Positions 7,912-16,069 of a DNA stretch of 32,500 nucleotides are shown piece after piece. Under the pieces are notes generated by a model, which did no database searches, was not told the DNA's origin, and saw only the letters and a program-made list of their open reading frames with translations. Source of the DNA: Ancalomicrobiaceae bacterium (GTDB lineage Bacteria > Pseudomonadota > Alphaproteobacteria > Rhizobiales > Ancalomicrobiaceae); the NCBI GenBank assembly GCA_031291595.1, contig JARLIU010000287.1, positions 1 through 32,500 of the forward strand, read 5' to 3'. The stretch's first letter is position 1. Every line of letters starts with the position of its first letter. The position numbers and the translations under genes were made by a program.

Positions 7912-8883
7912 TCAGCCGAGGCCAAGGATCAACCGAGCCGTATTCTCATCGGTGATGACGCTGTTGGCGAGACGACCGACGAGCGCGGCGTGAATCGCCG
8001 GGCCTCGATTGACGCCCGAAGCAACGATCAAGGTGGGGCGATCGGCGGGCGCGTGGCGCACGAACGAGGTCAGGCGTTCGTGGTAGCTCGCGGCCACCGG
8101 CACACCGTTGCGGTCGATGGCGCAGCCGAGCAATTCGCCGACGGCTCCGGCTTCCATGGCCTGTCCGGTCTCGGCGGCGGTCATGAAGCCGTCCATGTAG
8201 AGGGAGGCCTCCGGGCCCCAATAGCCGATGCCCATCACCAACAGGCTCGCCTCTTCAACCAGCGAGCGCAGGTTCCTGTACCCTGGCTGCGCCTGCAGCA
8301 CCTCGCGCTCCTCGACCGAATTGGTCACCACCGGCATCGGCAGCGGGTAGCACTGAGCATTGACCCGTTCCGACAACCAAGTCACCACGTCATAATGGCT
8401 TGCACGGCCGTCGCGCGTCAGATTGCCCATCAGCGACACGCACTTATGCTGCGGCCGGTCCATCTGACACAATCGTCGCGATACCTCGCGCATCGTCTTG
8501 CCATTGCCGATACCGATGGTGAGCGGCGCCCGCTGCTGCAGGAAGCTCTCGAGATGCAGAGCGGCAAGCTGGGAAACCACTGGGATGTCCTCGACGTTGC
8601 CCAGCTCATTGATGCCGACCTCGCAGTATTGCAGCTCATACTTGTCCCGGAGGCGCTCGGCGATCTCGATGCAGCCGCTCATCGGATGCATCAGCTGGAA
8701 GCGGATCAGCCGCTCGCTCTGGGCGAGAGCGATCAGCCGCTGCACGATCTGGCGGGAGACGCCGAGCTCGGCGGCGATCTGATCCTGGGTGCGGCCCTTG
8801 TCGTAGTAGAGCCATGCCGCTCGCGCCGCGAGCTCGAGCCGTCTGTCTCCGTTCAGATCTATTCTGTCGCCGGTATTGCTCAC
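7912..8883 (-). CDS. SorC/DeoR-like sugar-binding transcriptional regulator
   Basis: This 323-residue protein has the SorC-family layout: an N-terminal helix-turn-helix (30-52, with RTQDQIAAELGVSRQIVQRL) and a large sugar-phosphate-isomerase-like effector domain (about 65-320). The effector domain includes LTIGIGNGKTMREV (121-134), a GIGYWGPEASLY segment and a C-terminal VTDENTAR-like stretch (VITDENTARLIL). SorC regulators such as LsrR, DeoR of Bacillus and CggR sense phosphorylated sugars. The start GTG at 8883 has a GAGGAT site; the open frame continues upstream into a non-homologous, cysteine-rich stretch overlapping the amidohydrolase gene, which I exclude. It lies within cluster B after the small amidohydrolase and probably controls that cluster. 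GATCGATG repeats near the cluster promoter are candidate sites. Confidence 0.88.
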   Translation of the reverse strand: MSNTGDRIDLNGDRRLELAARAAWLYYDKGRTQDQIAAELGVSRQIVQRLIALAQSERLIRFQLMHPMSGCIEIAERLRDKYELQYCEVGINELGNVEDIPVVSQLAALHLESFLQQRAPLTIGIGNGKTMREVSRRLCQMDRPQHKCVSLMGNLTRDGRASHYDVVTWLSERVNAQCYPLPMPVVTNSVEEREVLQAQPGYRNLRSLVEEASLLVMGIGYWGPEASLYMDGFMTAAETGQAMEAGAVGELLGCAIDRNGVPVAASYHERLTSFVRHAPADRPTLIVASGVNRGPAIHAALVGRLANSVITDENTARLILGLG

Positions 8884-8962
8884 GCCGGTATCCTCATCCG
8901 ACTGGCGGAGAGGCGCGCCATCGGCGCCGTCCCGCAATGCGCAAAAGTGTGCATCCGCCGCG

Positions 8963-9679
8963 TCACAATCCGAGCAGGCGCGCGATATTGCCACCCATGA
9001 TCAGGTCGTATCCCTTCGCGTCGGCCGTGGCACGCTCCATCTTGCGGAACTCCCACTCGTAGTCGACGAAGGGGGAATCGGTGCCCCAGATCACCTTTTC
9101 CGGCCCGAGCCGCTCGACCGCGGTGCGGATCTCGAAGATCGGCGCCCGCGACACCTCCAGATACAGGTTGGGGTACTCTGCCGAAAAGCCGATCGCCTGA
9201 TCGACCGACCAGAAGAACCCCATGTGCGCCATCAGGAGATTGACCTTGGGGAAGCGCGCCGCCATCAGCGCGAATTCCGGCGGCGCGTTGTAGAGGTCGC
9301 TGGCACCGTGGACGATGATCGGGATGCCAAGCTCCTCGGCGACGCGAAACAGCGGATCGCACAGGCCGGGATCCGACAGGTGGAAGCCGTTCAGTGCCGG
9401 ATGCAGCTTCAGCCCCTTGAAGCCCCAGTCGACGACGCAGCGGCGCACCTCGGCGGCGGCATCCGGCTGCCAGGGATTGACGGCGCAGAATGGGATCAGG
9501 CGATCGGGGAACTGGTCGAAGGCTTCCTTGATCGGATCGTTGGTGAAGTTGCCCTCGACGAACGGGAACATCACCGCCTTGTCGACGCCGACCGCGTCAA
9601 TCTTGGCGACCAATTCGGCACCGGTCTGACGCGCGCCGTGGCGGATTCCCATGTGATTGTGCGCATCGATCTTCAGCAT
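8963..9679 (-). CDS. Amidohydrolase 2-family metal-dependent hydrolase
   Basis: This 238-residue protein is of the amidohydrolase-related (TIM-barrel) family that includes sugar lactonases, 2-pyrone-4,6-dicarboxylate lactonase and decarboxylases. The metal residues are present: DAHNH (H7, H9), GLKLHP (89-94), IIVHGA (H124), AHMG (H152) and GTDSPF (D201). It is short for the family (usually 260-300), yet begins and ends at the expected motifs (MLKIDAHNH, GGNIARLLGL). A strong GGAGGAAAG ribosome site precedes the ATG at 9679, which is 14 bases after the permease stop, so it belongs to the cluster B operon. A lactonase acting on an oxidised sugar is one possibility; this is an inference from context. 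Confidence 0.85.
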   Translation of the reverse strand: MLKIDAHNHMGIRHGARQTGAELVAKIDAVGVDKAVMFPFVEGNFTNDPIKEAFDQFPDRLIPFCAVNPWQPDAAAEVRRCVVDWGFKGLKLHPALNGFHLSDPGLCDPLFRVAEELGIPIIVHGASDLYNAPPEFALMAARFPKVNLLMAHMGFFWSVDQAIGFSAEYPNLYLEVSRAPIFEIRTAVERLGPEKVIWGTDSPFVDYEWEFRKMERATADAKGYDLIMGGNIARLLGL

Positions 9680-9693
9680 CGAGCTTTCCTCCT

Positions 9694-10677
9694 TCAGGAC
9701 TTGCGTTTGAGGGCACCGACCGCCATGGCGAGCAGGATGAAGGCACCGTTCAGCGTATAGCGGTAGGGCGCGCCGAGGCCAAGAATGGTCAGCCCGTTGC
9801 CGAGAAAGGCAATGAACAGCGCGCCGATCAGCGTGCCACCAACATTCATGTCGCCATGGCGCGAGGCGAGCGTGCCGAGATAGGCGGCAGCGAAGGCGTC
9901 GAGCAAATACGGTTCGGCGCCGCGCGGCACGGCAATGCCGGTGCGCGAGACCAGCGCCACGCCGGCAATCGCCGCAAAGACGCCGGCGACGACGTAGCCG
10001 AGTCCGAACACGCCGCGAATGTCGATGCCGGCCAGGAAGGCGGCGCGCACGTTGGCTCCAACCGCGTGTGCCCGCCGGGCGAACGGCGTCAGATGCATAA
10101 GGACCGCGGCAAGCATGACCACCACGGCGGCGAGCACCACGAGGGCCGAGACCGGGCCGATATAGCCCTGACCGAGAAACAGGAACGACTTGGTTATGGC
10201 GCGCGGCAGGGTGAACAGCATCTGCGGCTCGGCACCGTTGGTGGCGAGGAGTTCGCCGGAGCGGATGACGAACATCATCCCCAATGTGCCGATGATCGCC
10301 GGGACGCCGAGATAGGCCATAAGCGCGCCGTTGATCGCGCCGACGCCGAGCCCGAACACCACCGGCACGATCAGCGCCATCCAGGCGGGTTGGCCGTGCA
10401 GGATCAACATCGCGGCCATCAGCCCGGCGGCATCGGCGATCTGGGCGATCGACAGGTCGACGCCGCGCATCGACATGACGATGGTGAGGCCGAGCGACAG
10501 CATGATGAGAATGGTGCTCTGGCGAAGGACGTTGGTGAGATTGCTGGTGCTGAGGAACGACGGCTTCAGCGCACCGACGATCAGCAGCACGATCAGCATG
10601 CCGAGCAGGGCACCGTAGTCGCGCAAGAAGCCGGTGATCCGCTCCGTGACGAGGTTCTGTGTGGTCGTGGCGGTCAT
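9694..10677 (-). CDS. CUT2 sugar ABC transporter permease (cluster B, second permease)
   Basis: This membrane protein of about 327 residues is of the RbsC family, with roughly eight to ten hydrophobic segments. The usual GGxDLSVG motif appears as the variant MRGVDLSIAQ. The conserved VPAIIGTLGMMFVIRSGE region and the C-terminal NGLTILGLGAPYRYTLNGAFILLAMAV segment are present. Start codons GTG (10680) and ATG (10677) are adjacent; the GAGGTG site favours the ATG. It starts 12 bases after the fused ATPase-permease gene. The two different permease domains probably form a heterodimeric pore, served by the single fused ATPase. Confidence 0.92.
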   Translation of the reverse strand: MTATTTQNLVTERITGFLRDYGALLGMLIVLLIVGALKPSFLSTSNLTNVLRQSTILIMLSLGLTIVMSMRGVDLSIAQIADAAGLMAAMLILHGQPAWMALIVPVVFGLGVGAINGALMAYLGVPAIIGTLGMMFVIRSGELLATNGAEPQMLFTLPRAITKSFLFLGQGYIGPVSALVVLAAVVVMLAAVLMHLTPFARRAHAVGANVRAAFLAGIDIRGVFGLGYVVAGVFAAIAGVALVSRTGIAVPRGAEPYLLDAFAAAYLGTLASRHGDMNVGGTLIGALFIAFLGNGLTILGLGAPYRYTLNGAFILLAMAVGALKRKS

Positions 10678-10689
10678 CACATCACCTCG

Positions 10690-13233
10690 TCAGAAAATCA
10701 GAACCTGTCCGATGTCGCGGCGGCGGATGACGCCGAGGACGATCGACAGAATGAGCACGATGCCCTGGATGCCCGGAAGCGCCTGATTGGAGATGCCGAT
10801 CAGGATGAGGCCGTTGGACAGCGAGGCGAGGAACAGGGCCGTAAAGGCGGTGCCGATCACGCTGAGTTCGCCGGCCCGCGACAAGGTGCTGCCGAGGAAG
10901 GCGGCGGCAAGGGCGCTGATCAGAAAGTCGATGCCGGTCGCCAGCGCCGAGGCGCCGTAGCTATAGGAAGCGAGCACCACGCCGGCGAAGCCGAGCACCA
11001 CGCCACCGACGACGAAGGAGGCGAGAGCATAGCGCCCCCGAGCGATGCCGCGCAGTTCGGCCGCGATGGTGTTCTGGCCGACGGCATACATGCGCAGGCC
11101 GAGCCGGGTCTTGCGCAGCACGATGTGCAGCACGAAGGTCAGGGCGACGAGCAGCAGGAAGACGAACGGAATCGGGCCGACATAGCCTTGGCCGATGAAG
11201 AAGAAGTCGGGCTGGTTGGCCAGCGTCAACGCCTGGCCGCCGTTGTAGAACAGGGTGGCCCCCATCACCACGAACATGGTGCCGAGCGTGGCGACGAACG
11301 CCGGCATGCCGAACACCAGCACCAGCAGGGCATTGACGACGCCCAGTCCCGCGCCGGTCGCGACGCCGGCGGCGATCGCCACCACACTGCCCTGACCGGC
11401 GATGAGGGCGCCGGCAGCAAGATTGGTGGTGAGCTGACTGATCGCTCCAGCCGACATGTCGAAGCCGCCGGCGATCAGCACCACGGTCAGGCCGATGGCG
11501 ATGAAGGCGAGGACGCTGCCCTGCTTCAGGATGTCGAAGATATTGCCGGGAGCCAGAAACTGCGGCGCCAGCATGGCGATGATCGCCAGCACCAGCACCA
11601 TGCCGCCGATCGTGCCCCAGCGCATCCAGGTCTGCGCATGGCTGCGAGCGGTCTGCCGCTCCAAAGCTTCGGGCGGCTGGTTCGGTTTGCCGGCCGCCGT
11701 TGGCGCAGCCGTGGCGACGTCGCTGCCGGAGGCCCAGTAGAGGAGGGTCTCCGGATCGAGCCGGTCGCGTTCGAGCACGACGTTGATCCGCCCCTTGTGC
11801 ATGACCGCGGCGCGGTCGCACATGCCGGCGATCTCCTGGAAATCGGACGAGATCAGGATCACCGCGGCACCGCGCCGAGCGAGTTCGGTCATCTGCCGAT
11901 AGATCTCCACCTTGGAACCGACATCGACCCCGGTGGTCGGCTCGTCGAACAGGAACACCTCGGCATCGCCGGCGAGCCAGCGGCCGATGACGACCTTCTG
12001 CTGATTGCCGCCAGACAGGTTGCGGGCGAGTTGCCGGATGTTGGGCGGCTGGATGGCGAGGCGGCGGACGAGGTCGTTGGCGTCCTCGCGCTCCTGTCCG
12101 AGGTTCAGCACGCCGAAGCGGGACCAGCGGGCGATCTCCGGCAGGGTGAGATTGTCGCGCATGGTCATCGCGGTGATCAGGCCCTCGTTGCGACGATCCT
12201 CGGGGATCAAGGCAAAGCCCTGGCGCTTGGCGGCGCGCGGGTCGGATGGAGAGGAGGGCCGGCCGGCGACCGTCACCGTGCCGCTCGAGCGCGGCAGGGC
12301 GCCGATGAGGGTCATGGCCAGTTCCGACCGGCCGGCGCCGATCAGGCCGGCAAGGCCGAAAATCTCGCCGCGGCGTATGGTCAGGTCGACGCCGCGCACC
12401 ATGGTCCCCTGGCTCAGACCGCGGATCTCAAGCAGCGGTTCGCCGATCTCGATCGTCTCCTTGGGGAAGAACTGCGAGATCTCGCGGCCGATCATCATGC
12501 CGACGACGTCGGCGCGGGAGATGCCGGCGGCCGGAAGGGTGGCGATCAACCGCCCGTCGCGCAGCTCGGTGATGTCGTCGACCAGGTCGAGCACCTCGTC
12601 GAGATAGTGGGAAATATAGATGATGGTGGTACCCGCGTCGCGCAGCGAGCGCACGACGTGGAACAACAGCTCCGCCTCCTTCTCGCTCAGCGATGCTGTC
12701 GGCTCGTCGAGCACCAGGATGCGCGGGTCCCGCATGACGGCGGCGGCGATCGACACCAGGGCGCGCTCGGCGACACTGAGATCGCGCACCAGCGTATCGG
12801 GGGTGAACGAAGCGCCGACCCGGTCGAGGGCGACGCGCGTCTTGGCTCGCATCGCGGCAACATCGAGGAGGCCGCCACGGGTGGTCTCCTCGTAGCCGAG
12901 GAAGACATTGGAGGTAACGTCCAGCTGTTCGACGAGTTGCTGGTCCTGATGGACGATGGCGATGCCGGCAGCCTCGGCGTCGCGAGGACTCGCCATGCGC
13001 ACCGGTTGGCCGGCGACGAGGATCTCGCCACCATCGTGCTGGTAGACGCCGGTGAGGATCTTCACCAAGGTCGACTTGCCGGCACCATTCTGACCGAGCA
13101 GAGCGTGGATGCGCCCGCGCCCGATGACGAGCGACACGTCGGCCAAGGCGACGACGCCCGGAAAGCGCTTCTGGATCGACCGGCATTCGAGAATGGGCTC
13201 GGGAGTCGGCGGGGCGGCGGGATCGTCGGTCAT
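10690..13233 (-). CDS. Fused CUT2 ATPase-permease protein (cluster B)
   Basis: This 847-residue protein joins a complete RbsA-type double ATPase to a complete RbsC-type permease. NBD1: Walker A GQNGAGKS (47-54), HQD Q-loop (95-97), LSVAERAL (152-159), Walker B LVLDEPT (173-179), ISHYLDE. NBD2: GLIGAGRS (296-303), LSGGNQQK (406-413), Walker B VFLFDEPT (426-433). A proline/alanine-rich linker (about 502-535) leads to the permease part, with its first membrane helix near 540-558, GGFDMSAGA (589-597), MPAFVATLGTMFVV (643-656) and the final ALAAAFLGSTLSRAGE loop. There is no internal stop, frameshift or ribosome site at the join (about base 11650), so it is a real fusion in this sequence. Both halves keep their key residues. 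It lies 69 bases after the SBP gene, with a strong hairpin in the gap, and 12 bases before a separate permease gene. Confidence 0.93.
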   Translation of the reverse strand: MTDDPAAPPTPEPILECRSIQKRFPGVVALADVSLVIGRGRIHALLGQNGAGKSTLVKILTGVYQHDGGEILVAGQPVRMASPRDAEAAGIAIVHQDQQLVEQLDVTSNVFLGYEETTRGGLLDVAAMRAKTRVALDRVGASFTPDTLVRDLSVAERALVSIAAAVMRDPRILVLDEPTASLSEKEAELLFHVVRSLRDAGTTIIYISHYLDEVLDLVDDITELRDGRLIATLPAAGISRADVVGMMIGREISQFFPKETIEIGEPLLEIRGLSQGTMVRGVDLTIRRGEIFGLAGLIGAGRSELAMTLIGALPRSSGTVTVAGRPSSPSDPRAAKRQGFALIPEDRRNEGLITAMTMRDNLTLPEIARWSRFGVLNLGQEREDANDLVRRLAIQPPNIRQLARNLSGGNQQKVVIGRWLAGDAEVFLFDEPTTGVDVGSKVEIYRQMTELARRGAAVILISSDFQEIAGMCDRAAVMHKGRINVVLERDRLDPETLLYWASGSDVATAAPTAAGKPNQPPEALERQTARSHAQTWMRWGTIGGMVLVLAIIAMLAPQFLAPGNIFDILKQGSVLAFIAIGLTVVLIAGGFDMSAGAISQLTTNLAAGALIAGQGSVVAIAAGVATGAGLGVVNALLVLVFGMPAFVATLGTMFVVMGATLFYNGGQALTLANQPDFFFIGQGYVGPIPFVFLLLVALTFVLHIVLRKTRLGLRMYAVGQNTIAAELRGIARGRYALASFVVGGVVLGFAGVVLASYSYGASALATGIDFLISALAAAFLGSTLSRAGELSVIGTAFTALFLASLSNGLILIGISNQALPGIQGIVLILSIVLGVIRRRDIGQVLIF

Positions 13234-13259
13234 GGGGCTACACTCGTCGAAGGAAGGGA

Positions 13260-13291
13260 GGCGAAGGGCGGAGCAGGGGACGCCCTTCGCC
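13260..13291 (-). promoter_or_regulatory. Stem-loop after the cluster B binding-protein gene
   Basis: A perfect 11-bp inverted repeat (GGCGAAGGGCG at 13260-13270 and its complement at 13281-13291) encloses a 10-base loop. It lies between the SBP stop codon and the fused ATPase-permease start. No T-run follows on the minus strand. This fits an attenuator or mRNA-stabilising hairpin that lets the SBP be made in excess over the membrane parts. Confidence 0.65.
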
Positions 13292-13302
13292 GTCGTCCAC
13301 CG

Positions 13303-14352
13303 TCAGGGCAGGATCGGGTGGACGACCAGGAGTTCGCCGTTCTGCTTCCAGCGCTTTTCGACATCGGCGCGCGAGATGCTCAGAGCATCCCATACGCCGG
13401 GACCCCAACGCTTCTCGGCAGCCGCGACGACATTGGCATGGACGGCGAGCCAGGCATCGGTGAACAGCGTGCTCGGGAATTCGGTCTTCTGGCCGGTGAG
13501 CTTCTGCACCAGCACCTCGGCGGCGAGCGAACCGATGCGCGGCACGTCCTGGACGACGGTGGCGATGAACGGGCCGCCATCGTCGAGCAGCATCTGGAAG
13601 CCGACGCGGTCGCCATCGATCGCGGCGATCTTGATTTCGTTGCGGCCAGCGCGATGCACGGCTTCGACAGCGCCGGAGACCAGCAGATCGTAGGCGCCCC
13701 ACACGGCGGCGATGCTGCCGGGCGCCGGATTGGCGGTCAGCAGGTCCTCCATCTGGGCCTGAACCTTGGCAGGCGAATGTTCGGTCGGAACGGCGTGCAG
13801 CTTGACGGCCGGATAGTCGGCGGCCATCGCTTCGAGCGCCCGCTTGCGCGTCTCGAGGATCGGCGCGCCCGGCACCCAGAACACGTAGACGTCACCCTTG
13901 TAGTCGATGCTCGACAGCAGGGCGCGGCTCATGATGGCCGACATCAACGTATCGTCGCCGCCGACGTCGGCGAGGGCGCCGACAGTCTTGGAGCCGACCG
14001 ATGTCGTTACCACCGGGATGTGGGCGTCGTTTGCCTTCTTGACCACCGGGGCGAGCTGCTGGGCGTCGCCAAGCTGGATGATGATGCCGGCCACGCCGGA
14101 ATTCACCAGATTTTCGATGTTCTCGTTGTGCTTGCGCGGATCGGCGCCGCCGTCGGTCACCACCACTTCGGCGCCGGCGGCCTTCAGCACCTTGGTGGCG
14201 CCGGCGATGATGTCGCGATTGTAGTCGTTGGTGATCTCGCGCGACGCGATGCCGATCTTCTTGCCTGCGAGCGACTGGGCCGACGCGACGGATGGCGACA
14301 GGCACAGAACGGCAATGGCCGCGGTGGCGGCCAGGAGAGAAAGAAACTTCAT
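13303..14352 (-). CDS. CUT2 sugar-binding periplasmic protein (cluster B)
   Basis: This 349-residue protein is a RbsB/LacI-like periplasmic binding protein. It has a Sec signal peptide (MKFLSLLAATAAIAVLCLS, cleavage near ASA-QS at about residue 25). The mature part begins GKKIGIASREITNDYNRDIIAGATK, followed by VTDGGADPRKHNENIENLVNSGVAGIIIQ, the VVTTSVGS hinge-side strand and AAVWGAYDLLVSG in the second lobe, all typical for the fold. The ATG at 14352 follows a GGGAG site, and a TTGACA promoter lies about 70 bases upstream. It is the first gene of the cluster B operon. The ligand is unknown; the C-terminal DVEKRWKQNGELLVVHPILP is not distinctive. Confidence 0.92.
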   Translation of the reverse strand: MKFLSLLAATAAIAVLCLSPSVASAQSLAGKKIGIASREITNDYNRDIIAGATKVLKAAGAEVVVTDGGADPRKHNENIENLVNSGVAGIIIQLGDAQQLAPVVKKANDAHIPVVTTSVGSKTVGALADVGGDDTLMSAIMSRALLSSIDYKGDVYVFWVPGAPILETRKRALEAMAADYPAVKLHAVPTEHSPAKVQAQMEDLLTANPAPGSIAAVWGAYDLLVSGAVEAVHRAGRNEIKIAAIDGDRVGFQMLLDDGGPFIATVVQDVPRIGSLAAEVLVQKLTGQKTEFPSTLFTDAWLAVHANVVAAAEKRWGPGVWDALSISRADVEKRWKQNGELLVVHPILP

Positions 14353-14395
14353 GGCGTTCTCCCTAGATGGCTGCGAGCGTTGGATCGCTCAGCCG

Positions 14396-14445
14396 GATCG
14401 ATGATTTGATCGATGAGCGAATATTTAATCAACACGCGATCGATG
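14396..14445. repeat. GATCGATG repeat cluster around the cluster B promoter
   Basis: GATCGATGA occurs twice with a 12-base period (14396-14404, 14408-14416), and GATCGATG again at 14438-14445 over the -35 box. A fourth copy lies at 14567-14574. The core ATCGAT is self-complementary. Repeated sites on both sides of a -10 box suggest operator half-sites, perhaps for the SorC-type regulator of this cluster. Chance is not excluded because GATCGATG is not rare in GC-rich alphaproteobacterial DNA. Confidence 0.4.
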
Positions 14446-14449
14446 TCAA
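14421..14449 (-). promoter_or_regulatory. Promoter of the cluster B operon
   Basis: On the minus strand, TTGACA (14449-14444) is followed by TAAATA (14427-14422, 16-base spacer) or AAATAT (14426-14421, 17-base spacer). The surroundings are AT-rich, unlike the flanking coding DNA. The SBP start codon is about 70 bases downstream. Confidence 0.55.
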
Positions 14450-14992
14450 GCGGGCAATTGCCGCTTAGCTCACCCGGAATTTGTGCATTTTCGGCGGAAT
14501 TCCGTAGAGTCGTCGTCTACCGGAGTCGTGGATTGAGTGGGCAGGTCGTATGGCAATCGAATAAATGATCGATGGACGAGCTATTTGCCGTTTCGCTCAT
14601 GCACATCCTGCGGACCGGGCGACCGTCGGCGCTTGGAGCGCCCCTCGGGGTGCACGTCGCCAGACCGCGCACTCGCCGGTCGTCGTCGGCATCGATCTCG
14701 GTCGGGTCATCCGGCCTGGCGAACGCGATGAGGCGCCCCTCCGGATCCGTGCCCATGTGGCAAGTTCGGCACCATTCGATCCGACCGCCCCGGTCCGCCT
14801 GCCCGGCCGAGAACTCGCCGCACGCATCTTGGCGCAGCAGCGTGACGGCATCGCGGCCGACTCCGAGGTCCCGGCGCCGATTGCAGGTGTTCAGGTTCGG
14901 GCGAACACAGGATCCAGACTGCTCCGGGGTCGAACCGCGCTGCGGAGCGGCCTCCCGAACCCGGCGTTCCGATAGTCCCAATCGACCCGAAG
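14450..14992. other. Gene-poor stretch between clusters B and C
   Basis: Upstream of the cluster B promoter there is about 540 bases in which I recognise no gene. Open frames exist on both strands, including a 154-codon minus-strand frame (14517-14981) and plus-strand frames from about 14565, but their translations are rich in Arg, Pro and Ser, carry no family motif and lack convincing ribosome sites. They could be a decayed gene; I cannot identify one. Another GATCGATG copy lies at 14567. Confidence 0.5.
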
Positions 14993-15013
14993 CGCTCGTG
15001 GCGCCACCGAGCG
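14993..15013 (-). terminator. Possible terminator hairpin after cluster C
   Basis: CGCTCG (14993-14998) and CGAGCG (15008-15013) pair around a GC-rich centre, 20 bases after the stop codon of the last cluster C permease. No T-run follows, so intrinsic termination is uncertain. Confidence 0.35.
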
Positions 15014-15032
15014 GACGCTGCGCCGGCCGATG

Positions 15033-16028
15033 CTACTTGATCACCGGCGTCTTGGTCCGGTCGAAGGTCACGGCCACCCCCAGAATGATCATCACCCCGA
15101 GCAATGCCTGCTGGAAGTATTGGTCAATACCCACCACGTTCATCCCATTGTCCAGCAAGCTCAGGAACAACGTCCCGAACAGAACGCTGACCACTCCGCC
15201 GGTGCCTCCGGTCAAGGCCGTGCCTCCAACCACGACGGCCGCAACGGAATTCAGCACATACGACGTTCCGACGACCGGATCGCCGCCGTAGCGCACGCCG
15301 GAAATAATGATTCCCACCATTGCCGCGCACAGTCCGCAGAGCATGAACGCCACGTTGCGCGTCTCGGCGATATCGGTGCCGGACATCCAAGCCATCTTGA
15401 TGTTGCTGCCGACGAAATAGATGTTCCGGCCGGCGCGGCTGAATCGCAAGAACGCCAAAATGCAGACAAAGGTCACAAGGCCGATAATGAAGACATTGCT
15501 GACACCCCAAACGGAGCCGTTGACGACCGCAAAGTAACCGTAGTCGTCGGATGCTGCGCTGATCGGCCGAGGCGATACGACGTAGGCAAGGCTGGTAATG
15601 ATGCCGCCGGTGCCGAGTGTGGCGATGAACGACGGAATCTTGACCCTTGTGAGTATTACTCCGTTTATGTAGCCAAGAACCAGGCCCGTCGCCAAGCAAA
15701 TCGGATAGGCCCAGTAGCCGACACTATGGACGAGAAAGACAAACATCACGGAGATCAGAGAAATCGTCCCCCCGACCGACAGGTCGATGCCGCCGATGAG
15801 GATGGCGAACATCTGTCCAAGTGCCGCAATGAGCAGGATGGCGCCGAAGCTCAAGATGGTGTCGATATTGTACAGCGACAGGAATTCCTTATTGCCGACG
15901 GACATGAAGGTACCGACGACCAGGATGAGGACGATCGTCAGATGGACTGGCTTCACGCGACCGATCAGCCGCATCGCGGCCTTGCGGACATCCGGCTGAG
16001 TGACTCTCTCACGCGGTTTTTCTTCCAC
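15033..16028 (-). CDS. CUT2 sugar ABC transporter permease (cluster C, second permease)
   Basis: This 331-residue membrane protein is of the RbsC family. A hydrophilic N-terminus rich in charged residues (EEKPRERVTQPDVRKAAMRLIGRVKP) is followed by about eight to ten hydrophobic segments. It carries GGIDLSVGGTISL, VKIPSFIATLGTGGIITSLAYV, SGVRYGGDPVVGTSYVLNSVAAVVVGGTALTGG in the C-terminal half (split here only by the loop) and ends VAVTFDRTKTPVIK. The open frame extends upstream into the ATPase gene, but a GTG at 16028 has an AAGGAG site seven bases before it, giving the normal family length. It starts 41 bases after the ATPase gene and is the last gene of the cluster. With the other cluster C permease it probably forms a heterodimer. 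Confidence 0.9.
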   Translation of the reverse strand: MEEKPRERVTQPDVRKAAMRLIGRVKPVHLTIVLILVVGTFMSVGNKEFLSLYNIDTILSFGAILLIAALGQMFAILIGGIDLSVGGTISLISVMFVFLVHSVGYWAYPICLATGLVLGYINGVILTRVKIPSFIATLGTGGIITSLAYVVSPRPISAASDDYGYFAVVNGSVWGVSNVFIIGLVTFVCILAFLRFSRAGRNIYFVGSNIKMAWMSGTDIAETRNVAFMLCGLCAAMVGIIISGVRYGGDPVVGTSYVLNSVAAVVVGGTALTGGTGGVVSVLFGTLFLSLLDNGMNVVGIDQYFQQALLGVMIILGVAVTFDRTKTPVIK

Positions 16029-16069
16029 TTTATTGCTCCTTATGCATTCCTCGACCTGTGGGAGCCTTG

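Noticed and set aside
8884-8994. N-terminal extension of the SorC regulator
   Set aside because: The extra 37 residues are cysteine-rich, non-homologous and overlap the amidohydrolase gene; a GTG with a good ribosome site restores the family length.
9856-14409. A 1517-codon open frame on the plus strand across cluster B
   Set aside because: It lies antisense to five well-supported genes, its translation is Asp/His/Gln/Arg-rich without motifs, and such frames are expected opposite GC-rich genes with biased third codon positions.
14517-14981. Minus-strand frame with a CRTCH motif that could suggest a haem-binding protein
   Set aside because: A single CxxCH occurs by chance; there is no signal peptide, no axial-ligand pattern, no ribosome site and the composition is typical of non-coding GC-rich DNA.
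14572-15291. Plus-strand 239-codon frame in the gap between clusters B and C
   Set aside because: Its 3' third is antisense to the cluster C permease and the rest is Arg/Ser/Pro-rich without recognisable family.
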